NCBI RefSeq assembly: GCF_050003625.1
Contig: NC_134398.1
Span: forward strand, 112,816,145 to 112,880,144
From: Haematobia irritans
Taxonomy: Eukaryota > Arthropoda > Insecta > Diptera > Muscidae
Direction: 5' to 3'
Length of the DNA: 64,000 bases
Made by a program: the position numbers and the translations under genes. Under the pieces are notes generated by a model, which searched no databases, was not told the origin of the DNA, and saw only the letters and a list, made by a program, of their open reading frames with translations. Positions 1 through 9,484 of this stretch are shown here, piece by piece. Each line of letters begins with the position of its first letter. Position 1 is the first letter of the stretch.

Positions 1-226
1 CATTTTGACTTCATTAAAACGACATTTTCATTCATGTTAGGATACACATTTTTATGTCGAATCACTTAGCTATAAGGACAAACTGACTTCATTGAAAAGT
101 TTAGAGACTTTTAGACAAGGAAACAACTTTATATCAGAGAAATACGTCTTCTATTCTAAGCAAAATTCGTATTCGTATTTTAAGCATGTGAAATATTTGT
201 CCTCCCGACAATATTCTTTGCGGTGC
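1..226 (-). repeat. Repeat family P, partial copy at window edge
   Basis: Matches, in reverse, the start of the better-preserved copy at 24153-24766: shared blocks include the region around GACAATATT, the 'AAGCAAAATT' block and the 'ATGTTAGGATACACATTT' block. No coding capacity is visible. The inner end lies near 222, where the sequence reads GCGGTGCACC instead of the expected CAGTG terminus, so this end is degraded. The element runs off the left edge. Interpreted as part of a MITE with A-tract terminal inverted repeats. Confidence 0.55.
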
Positions 227-451
227 ACCATCTACTATTTAATATGTGATAGAAACCAAATTTATGAAAATGGACCAAAATGGACCAAATTTAAAAATTA
301 GAAATCTTTTGGACCAATTTTGGTCCGATCGGAACAAAACGGCAACGCTGATTGGAATTGAAAGTCTATACACAGAGTAGAAGTAACTACTCTCCGAAAG
401 TTTTTTTTTTTTGTTTTGCAACAGACGTAGAGAAAAGGTTTTGTAATATTT

Positions 452-946
452 GATGATTTGACTTAAAAATGGGTATCTTACCATGAAACAAAAAATTTAT
501 AGGCTAAGGTCAATTTGACTTTAATAATTCAGAAAAATTCTTTAAATTTAATGAAATTGTCTTTAAATTTGTTGTCTTTTTGCATATTGACTACAAAGCA
601 AAAAATCGTTCAAATATAGGACATGTTTTTCAAAACTTTATTTTAAAGAAGTTTTTTACTTGAAACATAGCACAATTTCTACTGGAAGTCGAGTCCTAAT
701 TTGGAAAATAAAGTTGCCGTTAACTCGTTTTTAAAGGACTTTGATAGCATATGAAGAAAAAAAGCTGAGAAAGCGAAAAATTAAAATTTGCTTCCTAGAA
801 GCAAGTACACAAAACCTAAATTTAAAAGAGAATTGTGTTTTAAAAGTGTCCTTGCTTGTATTCTCCGCTTCTTTGGCTCGGAATCAATACCAAATTTTTT
901 AAAGTAAAGACAAAATCTTTGGAACCGAGTATGCTTTTTTTCAGTG
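452..946 (+). repeat. Repeat family P, 5'-truncated copy
   Basis: Collinear with 24310-24766: the blocks GGTCAATTTGACTTTAATAA, 'CTACAAAGCAAAAAATCG', 'TTTCTACTGGAAGT' and 'TCCGCTTCTTTGGCTCGGAA' occur in the same order. It ends TTTTTTTCAGTG at about 946, the terminal repeat of the family. No ORF is conserved between copies. The stretch 227-451 before it shows no recognisable feature. Confidence 0.6.
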
Positions 947-999
947 TATGTTTGTATACCTACGAATATTCTTACTCAGATCTAGTGTTACCTAATTTC

Positions 1000-1549
1000 G
1001 CTTTTTTCCTCTTTATTGTAAAAATACATTTTCGAACAGCTAGGAAGCAAATGCTAATTTTTATTTTTTTTTAGATTTTTTTCGTCAGTTGTTATCAAAA
1101 TTCTTTAAAAACGAGTTAACGACAATTTTATTTTCCATATTAAGACTCGACTTCCAGTAGAAATTATGCTATGTTTCAAGTAACAAGCGTCTTTAATATA
1201 AAGTGTTGAAAAACTTGTCTTATTTTTTAACGATTTTTTGCTTTGTAGGCAAGATGCAAAAAGGAAACAAATTTAAATACAATTTTATTAATATTAAAGA
1301 ATTTTTCTTAATTATTAAAGTCACGTTGACCTTACCTCAAAAATTTTATCTTTCATGTTATGATACACATTTTTAAGTAAAATCACTTTATTATAAGAAC
1401 ATTACAACTTCATTCAAAAGTTTATTGACTTTTGGACAAGGAAAAAAACTTTATTTTAGAGAAATGCGTCTTCCATGTTAAGCAAAATTTGTATTCTTAT
1501 TCTAAGGACATGAAATCTTTGACTTCACGACAATATTTTTTTCAGTGTA
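1000..1549 (-). repeat. Repeat family P, inverted copy
   Basis: Reverse-complement match to the P copies at 452-946 and 24153-24766, including the block around 1140-1270 ('CTTCCAGTAGAAAT', 'TTTTTGCTTTGTAG') and the terminal CAATATTTTTTTCAGTG at 1530-1547. With the copy at 452-946 it forms a long imperfect inverted repeat about one kilobase across. It could be two independent MITE insertions or one rearranged element. The stretch 1550-1850 holds nothing I recognise. Confidence 0.6.
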
Positions 1550-1854
1550 GAAAACTAAAAAATTAAATATAAATAAGATCGTTTAATTGCATTTATTTGG
1601 CGTTCATTACAAACATCTTTGTAGTAATACGGGATGAAATTGATCGAAAGTACTGTTGTTACTTTTACAACACATACTAGAGATATGTTTTGACATTTGC
1701 CGTTTTTGAAAACAATTACTAAAAAAACACTTTGTGTTTTCCCCAATGTACGTACGTACAAAAATACATATCGTACATTTTAAACGTTTACTCACTCTAC
1801 GATAAGTACTAAGTAATTTCAAATTTACACATTTCATTCAAGTAATATTTTATT

Positions 1855-1895
1855 CGGAGCGGAGCGGTTTTTCATTTGGAAACCGCTCCGCTCCG
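1855..1895. repeat. GC-rich perfect 16-bp inverted repeat (hairpin)
   Basis: Arms 1855-1870 and 1880-1895 are perfectly complementary (CGGAGCGGAGCGGTTT and its reverse complement) with a 9-nt loop. The surrounding 1855-1955 is built from GGAGC/GCTCC pentamers and is far more GC-rich than its neighbours. It abuts the truncated 5' end of the DD37E element. Origin unknown. Confidence 0.7.
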
Positions 1896-1962
1896 GATTT
1901 TAGAAATGCCGCTCCCGCTCCGGCAAAAAAAGGGCTTGCTCCGCTCCGCTCCGGGTCCCTGG

Positions 1963-2980
1963 TTGCCAAATCAACCGTTATAAATGTAATTAAAGTGTAT
2001 GGGGAACGTTTGTCGACAGCCAGGAAGTCTGGATCGGGGGGAAATCGAAAACCGGAAGCCGCTGAGACGACAAAGAGAGTTGCCGGTAGTTTCAAGCGAA
2101 CCCCTAACCTCTCTCTCCGAGATGCCGCAAATAAGCTGGGTGTATCGTCTACAACCGTGCATCGAGCCAAAAAAACGAGCCGGACTATCGACTTACAAGA
2201 AGGTAGTGACTCCAAATCGCAATGATAAACAAAATACGACGGCCAAAGCGCGATCCCAGAGGCTGTACACGACGATGCTGACGAAGTTTGACTGCGTGGT
2301 AATGGACGACGAAACCTACGTCAAAGCCGACTACAAGCAGCTCCCGGGACAGGAGTTTTATACGGCAAAAGGAAGGGGAAAGGTAGCAGATATTTTCAAG
2401 CACATAAAACTGTCAAAGTTCGCAAAGAAATATCTGGTTTGGCAAGCCCACCTGTACCTGTGGCTGGAAAAGCAGCATTTTCATATCTTCCGGGACTGTC
2501 TGCCAAGAAATTTACGTGAAAGAGTGTTTGAATAAACGTTTGCTGCCTTTCCTGAAGAAACACGGTTGTTTCGTACTGTTTTGGCCGGATTTGGCATCTT
2601 GCCATTACGGTAAAAAGGCCATGGAGTGGTATGCCGCCAGCAACGTGCAGGTGGTTCCCAAGGACAAGAACCCTCCCAACACGCCAGAGCTCCGCCCAAT
2701 TGAGAAATACTGGGCTATTGTCAAGCGGAACCTAAAGAAGACCAAAAAACTGCTAAGAACGAGCAGCAGTTCAAGGCAAACTGGCTTTCTGCGGCGAAGA
2801 AGGTGGACAAGGTGGGAGGCCCGGCAATTCGGATTTGGAAAAGCGAAAGCCTAACTGAATATTTTTCCTGAATTTTATACTAATTGAACTTGAAAAAGAA
2901 ATTTAATTTGATTTTTAAAATAAACGATTTCACCGATTTACACGCGTTTTCCCTTGACCAAATTTTGACCGTATCACCCT
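1963..2980 (+). mobile_element. Tc1/mariner DD37E transposon, 5'-truncated copy 1
   Basis: A decayed DD37E element. The right end, 2935-2980, carries the terminal sequence (reads TTTACACGCG, then TTTTGACCGTATCACCC) and is followed by TT/TA; the same terminus in reverse begins the second copy at 56783. The left end starts at GTTGCCAAATCAACC, deep inside the gene, so the left TIR, the start codon and the N-terminal HTH are missing. The stretch 2985-3700 beyond it shows no recognisable feature. Confidence 0.8.
1995..2853 (+). pseudogene. DD37E Tc1/mariner transposase, frameshifted
   Basis: Cut-and-paste transposase remnant. The catalytic core is readable across two frames: the first Asp in the VVMDDETYVK motif (2305-2310, in the frame of 1999-2535), the second in WPDLASCHYGK (GAT at 2588-2590), and the Glu of RPIEKYW (GAG at 2702-2704, frame of 2516-2854). 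There are 37 residues between the second Asp and the Glu, which defines DD37E, as opposed to DD34E (Tc1) or DD34D (mariner). Breaks: the N-terminal HTH is lost, there is a frame change near 2225 and another near 2450-2520. Copy 2 (56927-57578, minus) keeps the HTH but lacks the first Asp. Non-functional as read. Confidence 0.85.
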
Positions 2981-3712
2981 TTAATGTTTGTATACCAATG
3001 ACAGATGGTTATTAGGTTCCAATTATGTGGTCGAACTACAGAACCTAATTCAATATATACTTGCCAGAAATTTCTTCCTTAAGCCTCTAGATATAAATAC
3101 AAATCGACTTAGACTCGTCCTGTATTCTTAATGCAATAAAAAAGCTAGCTTGCCGTAAAAAGTATTTGTGTTTGTTGGTGTATGAAGCCTGCAATTTTTG
3201 TGGAAACTTTTGTAATATTCCTTTTTTATAAATCGGTGCGATACTTACCTGAAGGCAACTTCTTTTCTATGGGATAAACTTTATTCAATGTATTGCGTAC
3301 TATTATCAAGTAAATGCTGTTCCCCTTTTTGCAAATTTTGTAGCGTCATACCATTTACCATGTCGATGTTGATATAAATATTTATTTGTTGCAACAACTA
3401 CCTTACGCCCGTCCTATAATTGAACTAAGATTCTATTAGTATACTCAACTTTTGGTTGTACCAGCCATTTGTTGATTCCCATGATGTAGGTCTCTCAATT
3501 TCATGCAGTATAAAACCAAATTTATCGGCATTGGTTATTGTAATCAATTGAATGGTTATGGGAATTTCGTTTTGATCCTGTGAACTTTTTTTATGGTCGT
3601 GTTGGATGTATAATGGGGAAAATAATCAAAACATTGTTCTTGTAAAAAAAAATAAGTTACTGACATAATTTCCTCATTGTAATTATCGAATTACAACCAA
3701 CCATTTCTCTGG

Positions 3713-3757
3713 GTGAAGTTAAAATGGTCCTTAAATTTACAAAACACTTTTTTCTGT
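3713..3757. repeat. Remnant ending in A-tract TIR
   Basis: The block 'TTAAAATGGTCCTTAAATTT', then ACACTTTTTTCTGTG, matches 43490-43536 ('AAAATGGTCCTTAAATTCAC', then GACACTTTTTTTCTGTG). The terminus is the reverse complement of the CACAGAAAAA end of element L (51783). A short, diverged piece of a TIR element. Confidence 0.4.
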
Positions 3758-3829
3758 GTATAATTTAACTATTTTTAAACAATAGTTGTGTTTCTGTACT
3801 ACTTCCTACACTGAAGGAAGAATTTTAAA

Positions 3830-4140
3830 TTTGATCCAAAATATTTGATATTTTGATCTCAGCTGTAAACCATAGCTTAACCAACAGAGGAAAAGAATAT
3901 TTGTCAAATTTATTTGGGCAAAGCCCTATAGACTGCAAGATTGTTGGATGGACGCACGTTTCGGAATTACCACATTCCTCATCAGCATCCTATACTTGCA
4001 GCAAAACTATCAACCAATTATCAGAATAAATTGGTGTAGTTCACTAAAGTGAACCACACTTGAACCTTCCGAAAAAAGGTTTATGATAGTCGGCTTTTGC
4101 CGAAATAAATCTTTCTACAAACATCTCTCTTTTCCTTTGC
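3830..4140 (-). mobile_element. Possible Penelope-like terminal region carrying a hammerhead
   Basis: This non-coding stretch surrounds the ribozyme at 3934-4000. Type I hammerheads with minimal stem III are the kind described in the terminal repeats of Penelope-like elements, which is the only reason for this assignment. I see no RT or GIY-YIG coding sequence next to it. Boundaries are guesses. It could instead be a retrozyme-like or orphan copy. Confidence 0.4.
3934..4000 (-). ncRNA. Type I hammerhead self-cleaving ribozyme
   Basis: Read on the minus strand from 4000 down: outer stem I TGCAAG (4000-3995), internal loop TATA, inner stem I GGATG (3990-3986), core CTGATGA (3985-3979), stem II GGAAT (3978-3974) with loop GTGGTA and ATTCC (3967-3963), core GAAA (3962-3959), short stem III CGTGCG (3958-3953), U16.1 (3952) paired to A15.1 (3959), H17 = C (3951), inner stem I CATCC (3950-3946), loop AACAAT, outer stem CTTGCA (3939-3934). 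All conserved core bases are present and every stem I and II pair is Watson-Crick. Predicted cleavage is 3' of the C at 3951. The family is a self-cleaving RNA used to process retroelement transcripts. Activity is inferred from sequence only. Confidence 0.85.
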
Positions 4141-4149
4141 CAATTTCAA

Positions 4150-5570
4150 ATCAGCGATTTGAGTGCAGTTGGCTGGGTTTATTATAGAAATTTTCCCCAA
4201 AAATTTCTATCCAAAGGAAAATAGTTTTGCGTATTTAAGAGAGCATTGTCGAAATGGAACTATCTTTTCCTAGGTTTTACTTACAAATTTGTCGTAGCAC
4301 AAGTTGTAGATGTTTTGTTTATGTTTGATATTCACTAAAATAATTGAAAATAAAACCAAAACAATGTGCGTTCATTAAAAAATAAATATTCAAATGACAA
4401 TATTTAATATTTACAGATAAATTAAATTTAAAGTTTTATTTACATTTTCCATTATACATTATATTATTTAGCATCTACTATTTTTACCATACTTTTAGCC
4501 AATTTTTGTACTTTGAGCGGATTCTTTAAATTTCTCTTATTTACTACTTTTACCAATAGTTAAGTTAAGGAACACAACCAAATTTTTTTCTCTGAATTTT
4601 TCCGTTCCCGGGAAGGCTTTCATTATTTGTTAACAAAACGAGTGAATCTCGACACCACTTTCTAAGAAGATTTAGTAGCATGAAGGGAGTATGTTTTCTC
4701 CCAGTTGAAAGAATATGGATACCATAAAAAATATTATTATATGCTAGAAAATAGTTTTTCTCAATTAAAAGAAGATGGTCATAATCTAAAATGTTATGAC
4801 CTAGTCGGCGAAAAAGGACGTCATTTGAGTAAAGAAAACACAAATGTAATTTACTTTTCAATTGATTCCTTGTTTATTTGTTTTTATGGTATTATGTTTT
4901 GAACGCAAACACTTGGTTCAATCTCAACTATAAGTAAGCTTGCCCTCATCAAATGCTCGAAAGCACACATCATGTAACTGCAAATAAAAATAAATGATAC
5001 AAAAGTTGAAAAGTTAAATGATCACAAAAAATTGCATGGTCTTATGACCTTGTAATGGTACTAGACATATCTACCCCGTTTTTGCCGCAAAAAAAGTCAA
5101 AAAATTTAATGGTCACATTAAACATTTACATGATTTTCCTGACCATGTAATAATTTCAAATGTTGTAATTTAAATAATAAAACATGCCGTATTTCAAGAC
5201 CATTTAAATGATTTTGCATCCAAGTTTTTCTCGGCTAAGAAATTCCAACAAAAAAATATCTTTATATAAGAATAGTAATGTTTGAAATATACACATTTCA
5301 AAAACATTTTTTTTATAATAAATGACCAAAGCTCTTGAAATTGGGCATTGTCAAATTCAGATATGTTTCATCTATTCTTGCTGCCAAACACGACTAATTT
5401 TGTATGCAATCAAAATTTATCTCCTCAACAAATTTATGTGTGGTTTGAAAAACTTGCTGTTTAAAATTTAAAAATAATTCGGGTGAATGATTGTCGTTGA
5501 TTAATTAACTACTCGCAAAAAATAATTCTTTCCTCCCAAATGAAATTGTAGTCAAACAAAGATCGTTTCT
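4150..5570. other. Gene-free AT-rich stretch
   Basis: No ORF with recognisable similarity, no tRNA-like boxes and no clear TIR pair seen. The ORFs in 4565-4902 overlap on opposite strands, are short and show no family motif. Confidence 0.5.
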
Positions 5571-5584
5571 CACTTGCATGTATA

Positions 5585-5785
5585 TACTTTTTGTAATATT
5601 TCTCACTTCCACGAGGTTTTTAGTTCTTAGCATCTTTTTCTGTAATATAAACAATGTAGAAGAAATTATTCGATTTTATATATTTTTTTATTTTACCTTT
5701 CTCCTGGACGGAGAATCAAACCGCGGACCATAAAATTTTTAAGCCAACACACTATCCACTGGGCTACGTAGCTGTTATTGCCATC
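5585..5785 (-). mobile_element. tRNA-derived SINE, family S2, copy 1
   Basis: On the minus strand from about 5775 the sequence reads TAGCCCAGTGGATAG, a good pol III box A, then GGTTTGATTCTCC, a slightly degraded box B, at tRNA-like spacing. The body downstream ('CAGAAAAAGATGCTAAGAAC', 'CTCGTGGAAGTGAGAAA') matches 41278-41470, so this is a dispersed repeat and not a single tRNA gene. Confidence 0.65.
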
Positions 5786-5799
5786 AATAGACAATTATG

Positions 5800-6800
5800 G
5801 TTATATGTTACATTTATATAGCATATGTTAGTTTGCAGCGCCCACGAACCTATTAAACAAACTTTATTTAACAGAAACATACGTTTAGTAGGACACTGTG
5901 GAGCAATGGTAAGTACGTCCTCTACATTAAATATTAAATAAATATATATTTCAAATTACAGACTTAACTTCTCGAACGTACCTATATCATCTTATAACAT
6001 CGTTCTGATCAAGAATGTATATATGGAAAATCTATAATTCGATTAAAATGGAATCATATCAAGAATTTTGTTAACTTTAGGAGATAAAGCAATTTTGTTT
6101 TCTCGGCAGTCATAGACATGGTTACCGAAATCAGATACATAATTATCGAGAAAATAACATGATTATGACAAACATGTTACATGTTCACCGTTCCAAAATA
6201 ACATTTTGCTTAAAACATGGTTGAAGTTATCATATTCCCTTTCTGCATGCAGTAATAAAAAATATAGAGAAGAACAACTTATTTAAATCGGCGGAATTGA
6301 TATGTATATTTTAAACGAATGCTATTCTAATGCAATTCGCTGTTCTAGGGCAGAGTGTTCAACTTCCAAAATGGGTCTAACATTTGTTCATTAAAGTACA
6401 ATTTTTTTCTTCTTAATTTATTCACACATTATTTCCATACAAGCAAAAAACAATCTTAAGTCTTAAAATGTTGATCTATTTCTATGAAATCAAGTATATT
6501 GCATTTAAAACATCATAACGCTATTTTTAAAAAAATATGTTTCTACTTAAATCAAATTGTTTATTTGTAAATAAAAACATAGTTTAATGCGCACTGGATT
6601 TTTAAGATACAACCACTATTAAAAAAAAACACATAAAATTTAAAAAATGCAGAATTTTTTTTTACCATTTTGCATATTATATATTTTTCGGAGGAATTGG
6701 TGATCTTGTGTATTTAAGGGTTAGGTACATGTAATCATTTGAAAATTTTGAAAATTTCAAGGGTGTGGCGGGGTTCGTATCTCCGTCAATGCGACATATG
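5800..6800. other. Gene-free AT-rich stretch
   Basis: I see no coding similarity or repeat copy here. Confidence 0.45.
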
Positions 6801-6802
6801 TA

Positions 6803-7365
6803 CCCAGCAAAAAAATTTGGAAGTTCTTCCAAAGGCACAACTTTAAAAACACTTCCAGGAGATGCACTCCCAATGATGTTCTTTATTTTAACTACCCAGG
6901 AAGTTCTTTTACTACAATTATTTATAACTTGGTTTTTTCATAGTTTTAATGGGTAATTTTAACTTTTTTTGTTTCAAATAGGTTAAAAACAGAGTAAGAA
7001 TTCTTAAAATGGTACAAATCATTTAAATTTTGTCGAAAAAAGTGCTAAATCCAATCTGAAAAAATTGTGAATTTATGAAAATATTTGAAGTCAAACGTTT
7101 CCGACAAGCGTTAGAATCCTTAAAAATTATAAAAATTATTTATTTGATAAAATATTACAGAATTTTTTAATTAACATCCAACACATTGAATTCGGATCAC
7201 ACCTAAAAAAGTGATGCAAATTCAGTGCAACGGCTGTTGAAATGGAGGACTTCCGTCCTATGACAACCCCATGTTAAATTCATCCCTTCTGCGTCAATTT
7301 TGCACCACTTCCGGATCCGAAAAGAACATTTTCATTACTTTTTTGGCGACGCTTTTTTTGCTGGG
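6803..7365. mobile_element. MITE with CCCAGCAAAAAA termini
   Basis: 563 bp. Begins CCCAGCAAAAAAATTTGG and ends TTTTTTTGCTGGG, flanked on both sides by TA (6801-6802 and 7366-7367), the target duplication typical of Tc1/mariner-type DNA elements. Shares its first ~100 bp and its last ~150 bp with 19567-20497. No transposase coding. Non-autonomous. Confidence 0.75.
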
Positions 7366-7369
7366 TAAT

Positions 7370-8268
7370 TACATTCTTTAATTGCTGAAGTGTTAATAGG
7401 AAATTAAACTTATTTAAACAAAATGACACCTATCAAAGGGACATTGCTTCCTTGGGACGGATATACGTTGGTACCCTACTTGTACTTCGAACCATAACAC
7501 TTAACACCGAAACCAGCGAACTAAAAAATAACAATACACAACGAGACAATTTCATGCTTCATCGAGAACTGTGGCGTTTATACTCGTTGAAAAGGGATAA
7601 TATTTAGATGTTTCATGCAGAGGTATATGGTGAGCGCGAACTGGAACAACTTAGAAATATAACCCTGGGTTATGCAAAGGTCAATAGATACAAATTATTT
7701 GCGAGAAAAGCAATAACAAAATTACCAATGCCAAAAACTTGCGAAAGAACAGCCAGAGTGAATGGGCATAGACGGCGGTCTAAAACTTCACTATTTCCAT
7801 TGACATTCTCCCGCAGTGAAGCATGAAACAAGTGTTGCAAGGTGTGCATGACGATTTCAATACTGGCACTACCATACGCCTATGTCCATACAATATCCCA
7901 GCGGCGTAAATCGAGCGCACTTTCGATTTAAAGCCCTTATTTTAGAGGCAATACTCATACGATTAGGTCTTATAAAATAAACCCTTTTGTAAGACCTCTT
8001 TCTTCTTTACAAAAAAAGTTGATACTCATTCATCATTCATTGCACAAACCAGGCCTTGAATCTTAACATACTCCTCGAGGCCTTTTGAAATGGCATATCA
8101 GGGACATGTGTTTAAAGACACATTTTTAAAGAACTCCTAATAGACCTTGTTTGGTATTGTGAATTACAATGTGTTCTTGCAACGAAGCAAAATAAAACGA
8201 TTTTTAAAAAGCAACTCATATTCTCACTGCAAGTTCTTATAATTTACGAGACCTTTGAAAAGCCCTTA
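7370..8268. other. Gene-free stretch with AGGCCTT/R-type repeats
   Basis: No recognisable gene; the 72-residue ORF at 7608-7826 has no motif I know. From about 7930 the sequence resembles the flanks of the nested elements downstream (12687-12739, 14027-14100): 'GAGACCTTTGAAAAGCCCTT' recurs. This repeat (R) is what LINE copy A inserted into. Confidence 0.4.
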
Positions 8269-8318
8269 TGTCATAAGCCATAATAGGTATTTCAAGTGTG
8301 GTTGGATATTAAGCCACC

Positions 8319-9484
8319 ATGCACCGAAATTCAAAGTCATCCACTGGGTTGCTAACTTCAGGGCCCAGTGGATGGGTATCGACTGGAGTTATAAATTTGG
8401 GCAATGACCAAGAGTTAGGCCCGACAGCTGGCGACACTCTGACAAGTCGAACTTTTTCTAAGGTAACGACATCAAAAGGAGGTAATCCCTCACGAAAGAG
8501 ATTTAAAGAACGCAGAAATACTTTGTTTATCCTAAAGAAGTTAGGATCAGTCGACCAAAGCACGCTGTCAGCTAAACAAAGCGATACCTTAAAATGGGCT
8601 CAAGGAATTCTTGAGACTGGAAAAAATGAACGATCACCGGATGGGCTGCCATCCACCAAAAGGGATCAAAGATCGTTTGCCTCAGTTGCTAAAGACAGCC
8701 TTGTGATGGCTATCAATAATAAAAGAGCATTGGACGGGAAATTGAGAATGCTCTGTCTGTCGTCTACTCACAGGTGCTGGAAAAGTTTCCCGGCCCAGAT
8801 CCTCGACAAGAGGCTGGTTGGTATCAAGGACGATTTAAGCTAGTCGTATTTCAGGACCAGAGGTCTATAGAATGTTTTAAAGCTGCTCTGATACTAATTG
8901 GTGAAGTTTGGGAAGGAGCTGCTCTAGAGTAAGTCGAGAAGAAAGACATACCGGCTAGACCTAGAGCACATGCGTGGATACCTGCAAACCCTTCTGACCC
9001 TGAATCTATTTTAAATAGGCTGAAATGATACAATCCACATCTTCCAACAGCTGATTGGAAGGTTGGCCGTTTGAATGAAGTGGATGGACCAAGACGGCAA
9101 GCAGTGTTTACTCAGTCTTTGCCACATCTAGCAAAGTCTCAGGGCCGTGTATGTTATGGCTTTCATTATATCCAAATGAAGGTATATAAAAGCGATCAGC
9201 TAAAGGATTCAGAAATGGACAAGCCTCTGCCTGAATCAGAAGTAAGCGGATCCTCTTGCGAAGTCGAGGGAGATACCAAAGTTGAAGACATGGATAGATA
9301 CCGTATGCGTGAGGAGGTGTCCACTGCCTCAGAACTCACCAAAGTTGAACCTATGGTTATTGCGAGAGTCACCGAGATCTCTGAAGAGGACATTCTTGAT
9401 GACTCGATTGAAGCGGCTGATGTGACGGTTGTTGAAAATCTCGATGGTCCTACGGATCCTCCTGATAAATCTTCATCATTGTAA
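8319..9484 (+). pseudogene. LINE copy A ORF1 protein, broken
   Basis: Homolog of the intact 406-residue ORF1 protein of copy D (complement 49133-50353). ATG at 8319, reading frame MHRNSKSSTGLLTSG. The first frame runs to 8843 and lacks part of the segment around the KWEIENAMS block. Later frames carry an in-frame TAA near 8929 and a TGA near 9024. The last part, 9071-9484, is readable to the normal TAA. ORF1 proteins of this kind bind the element RNA; see copy D for domain positions. Confidence 0.85.

Noticed and set aside
1850..2215. 121-codon minus ORF over the GC-rich island and mariner start
   Set aside because: Antisense of the transposase fragment and of the GGAGC hairpin; no motif.
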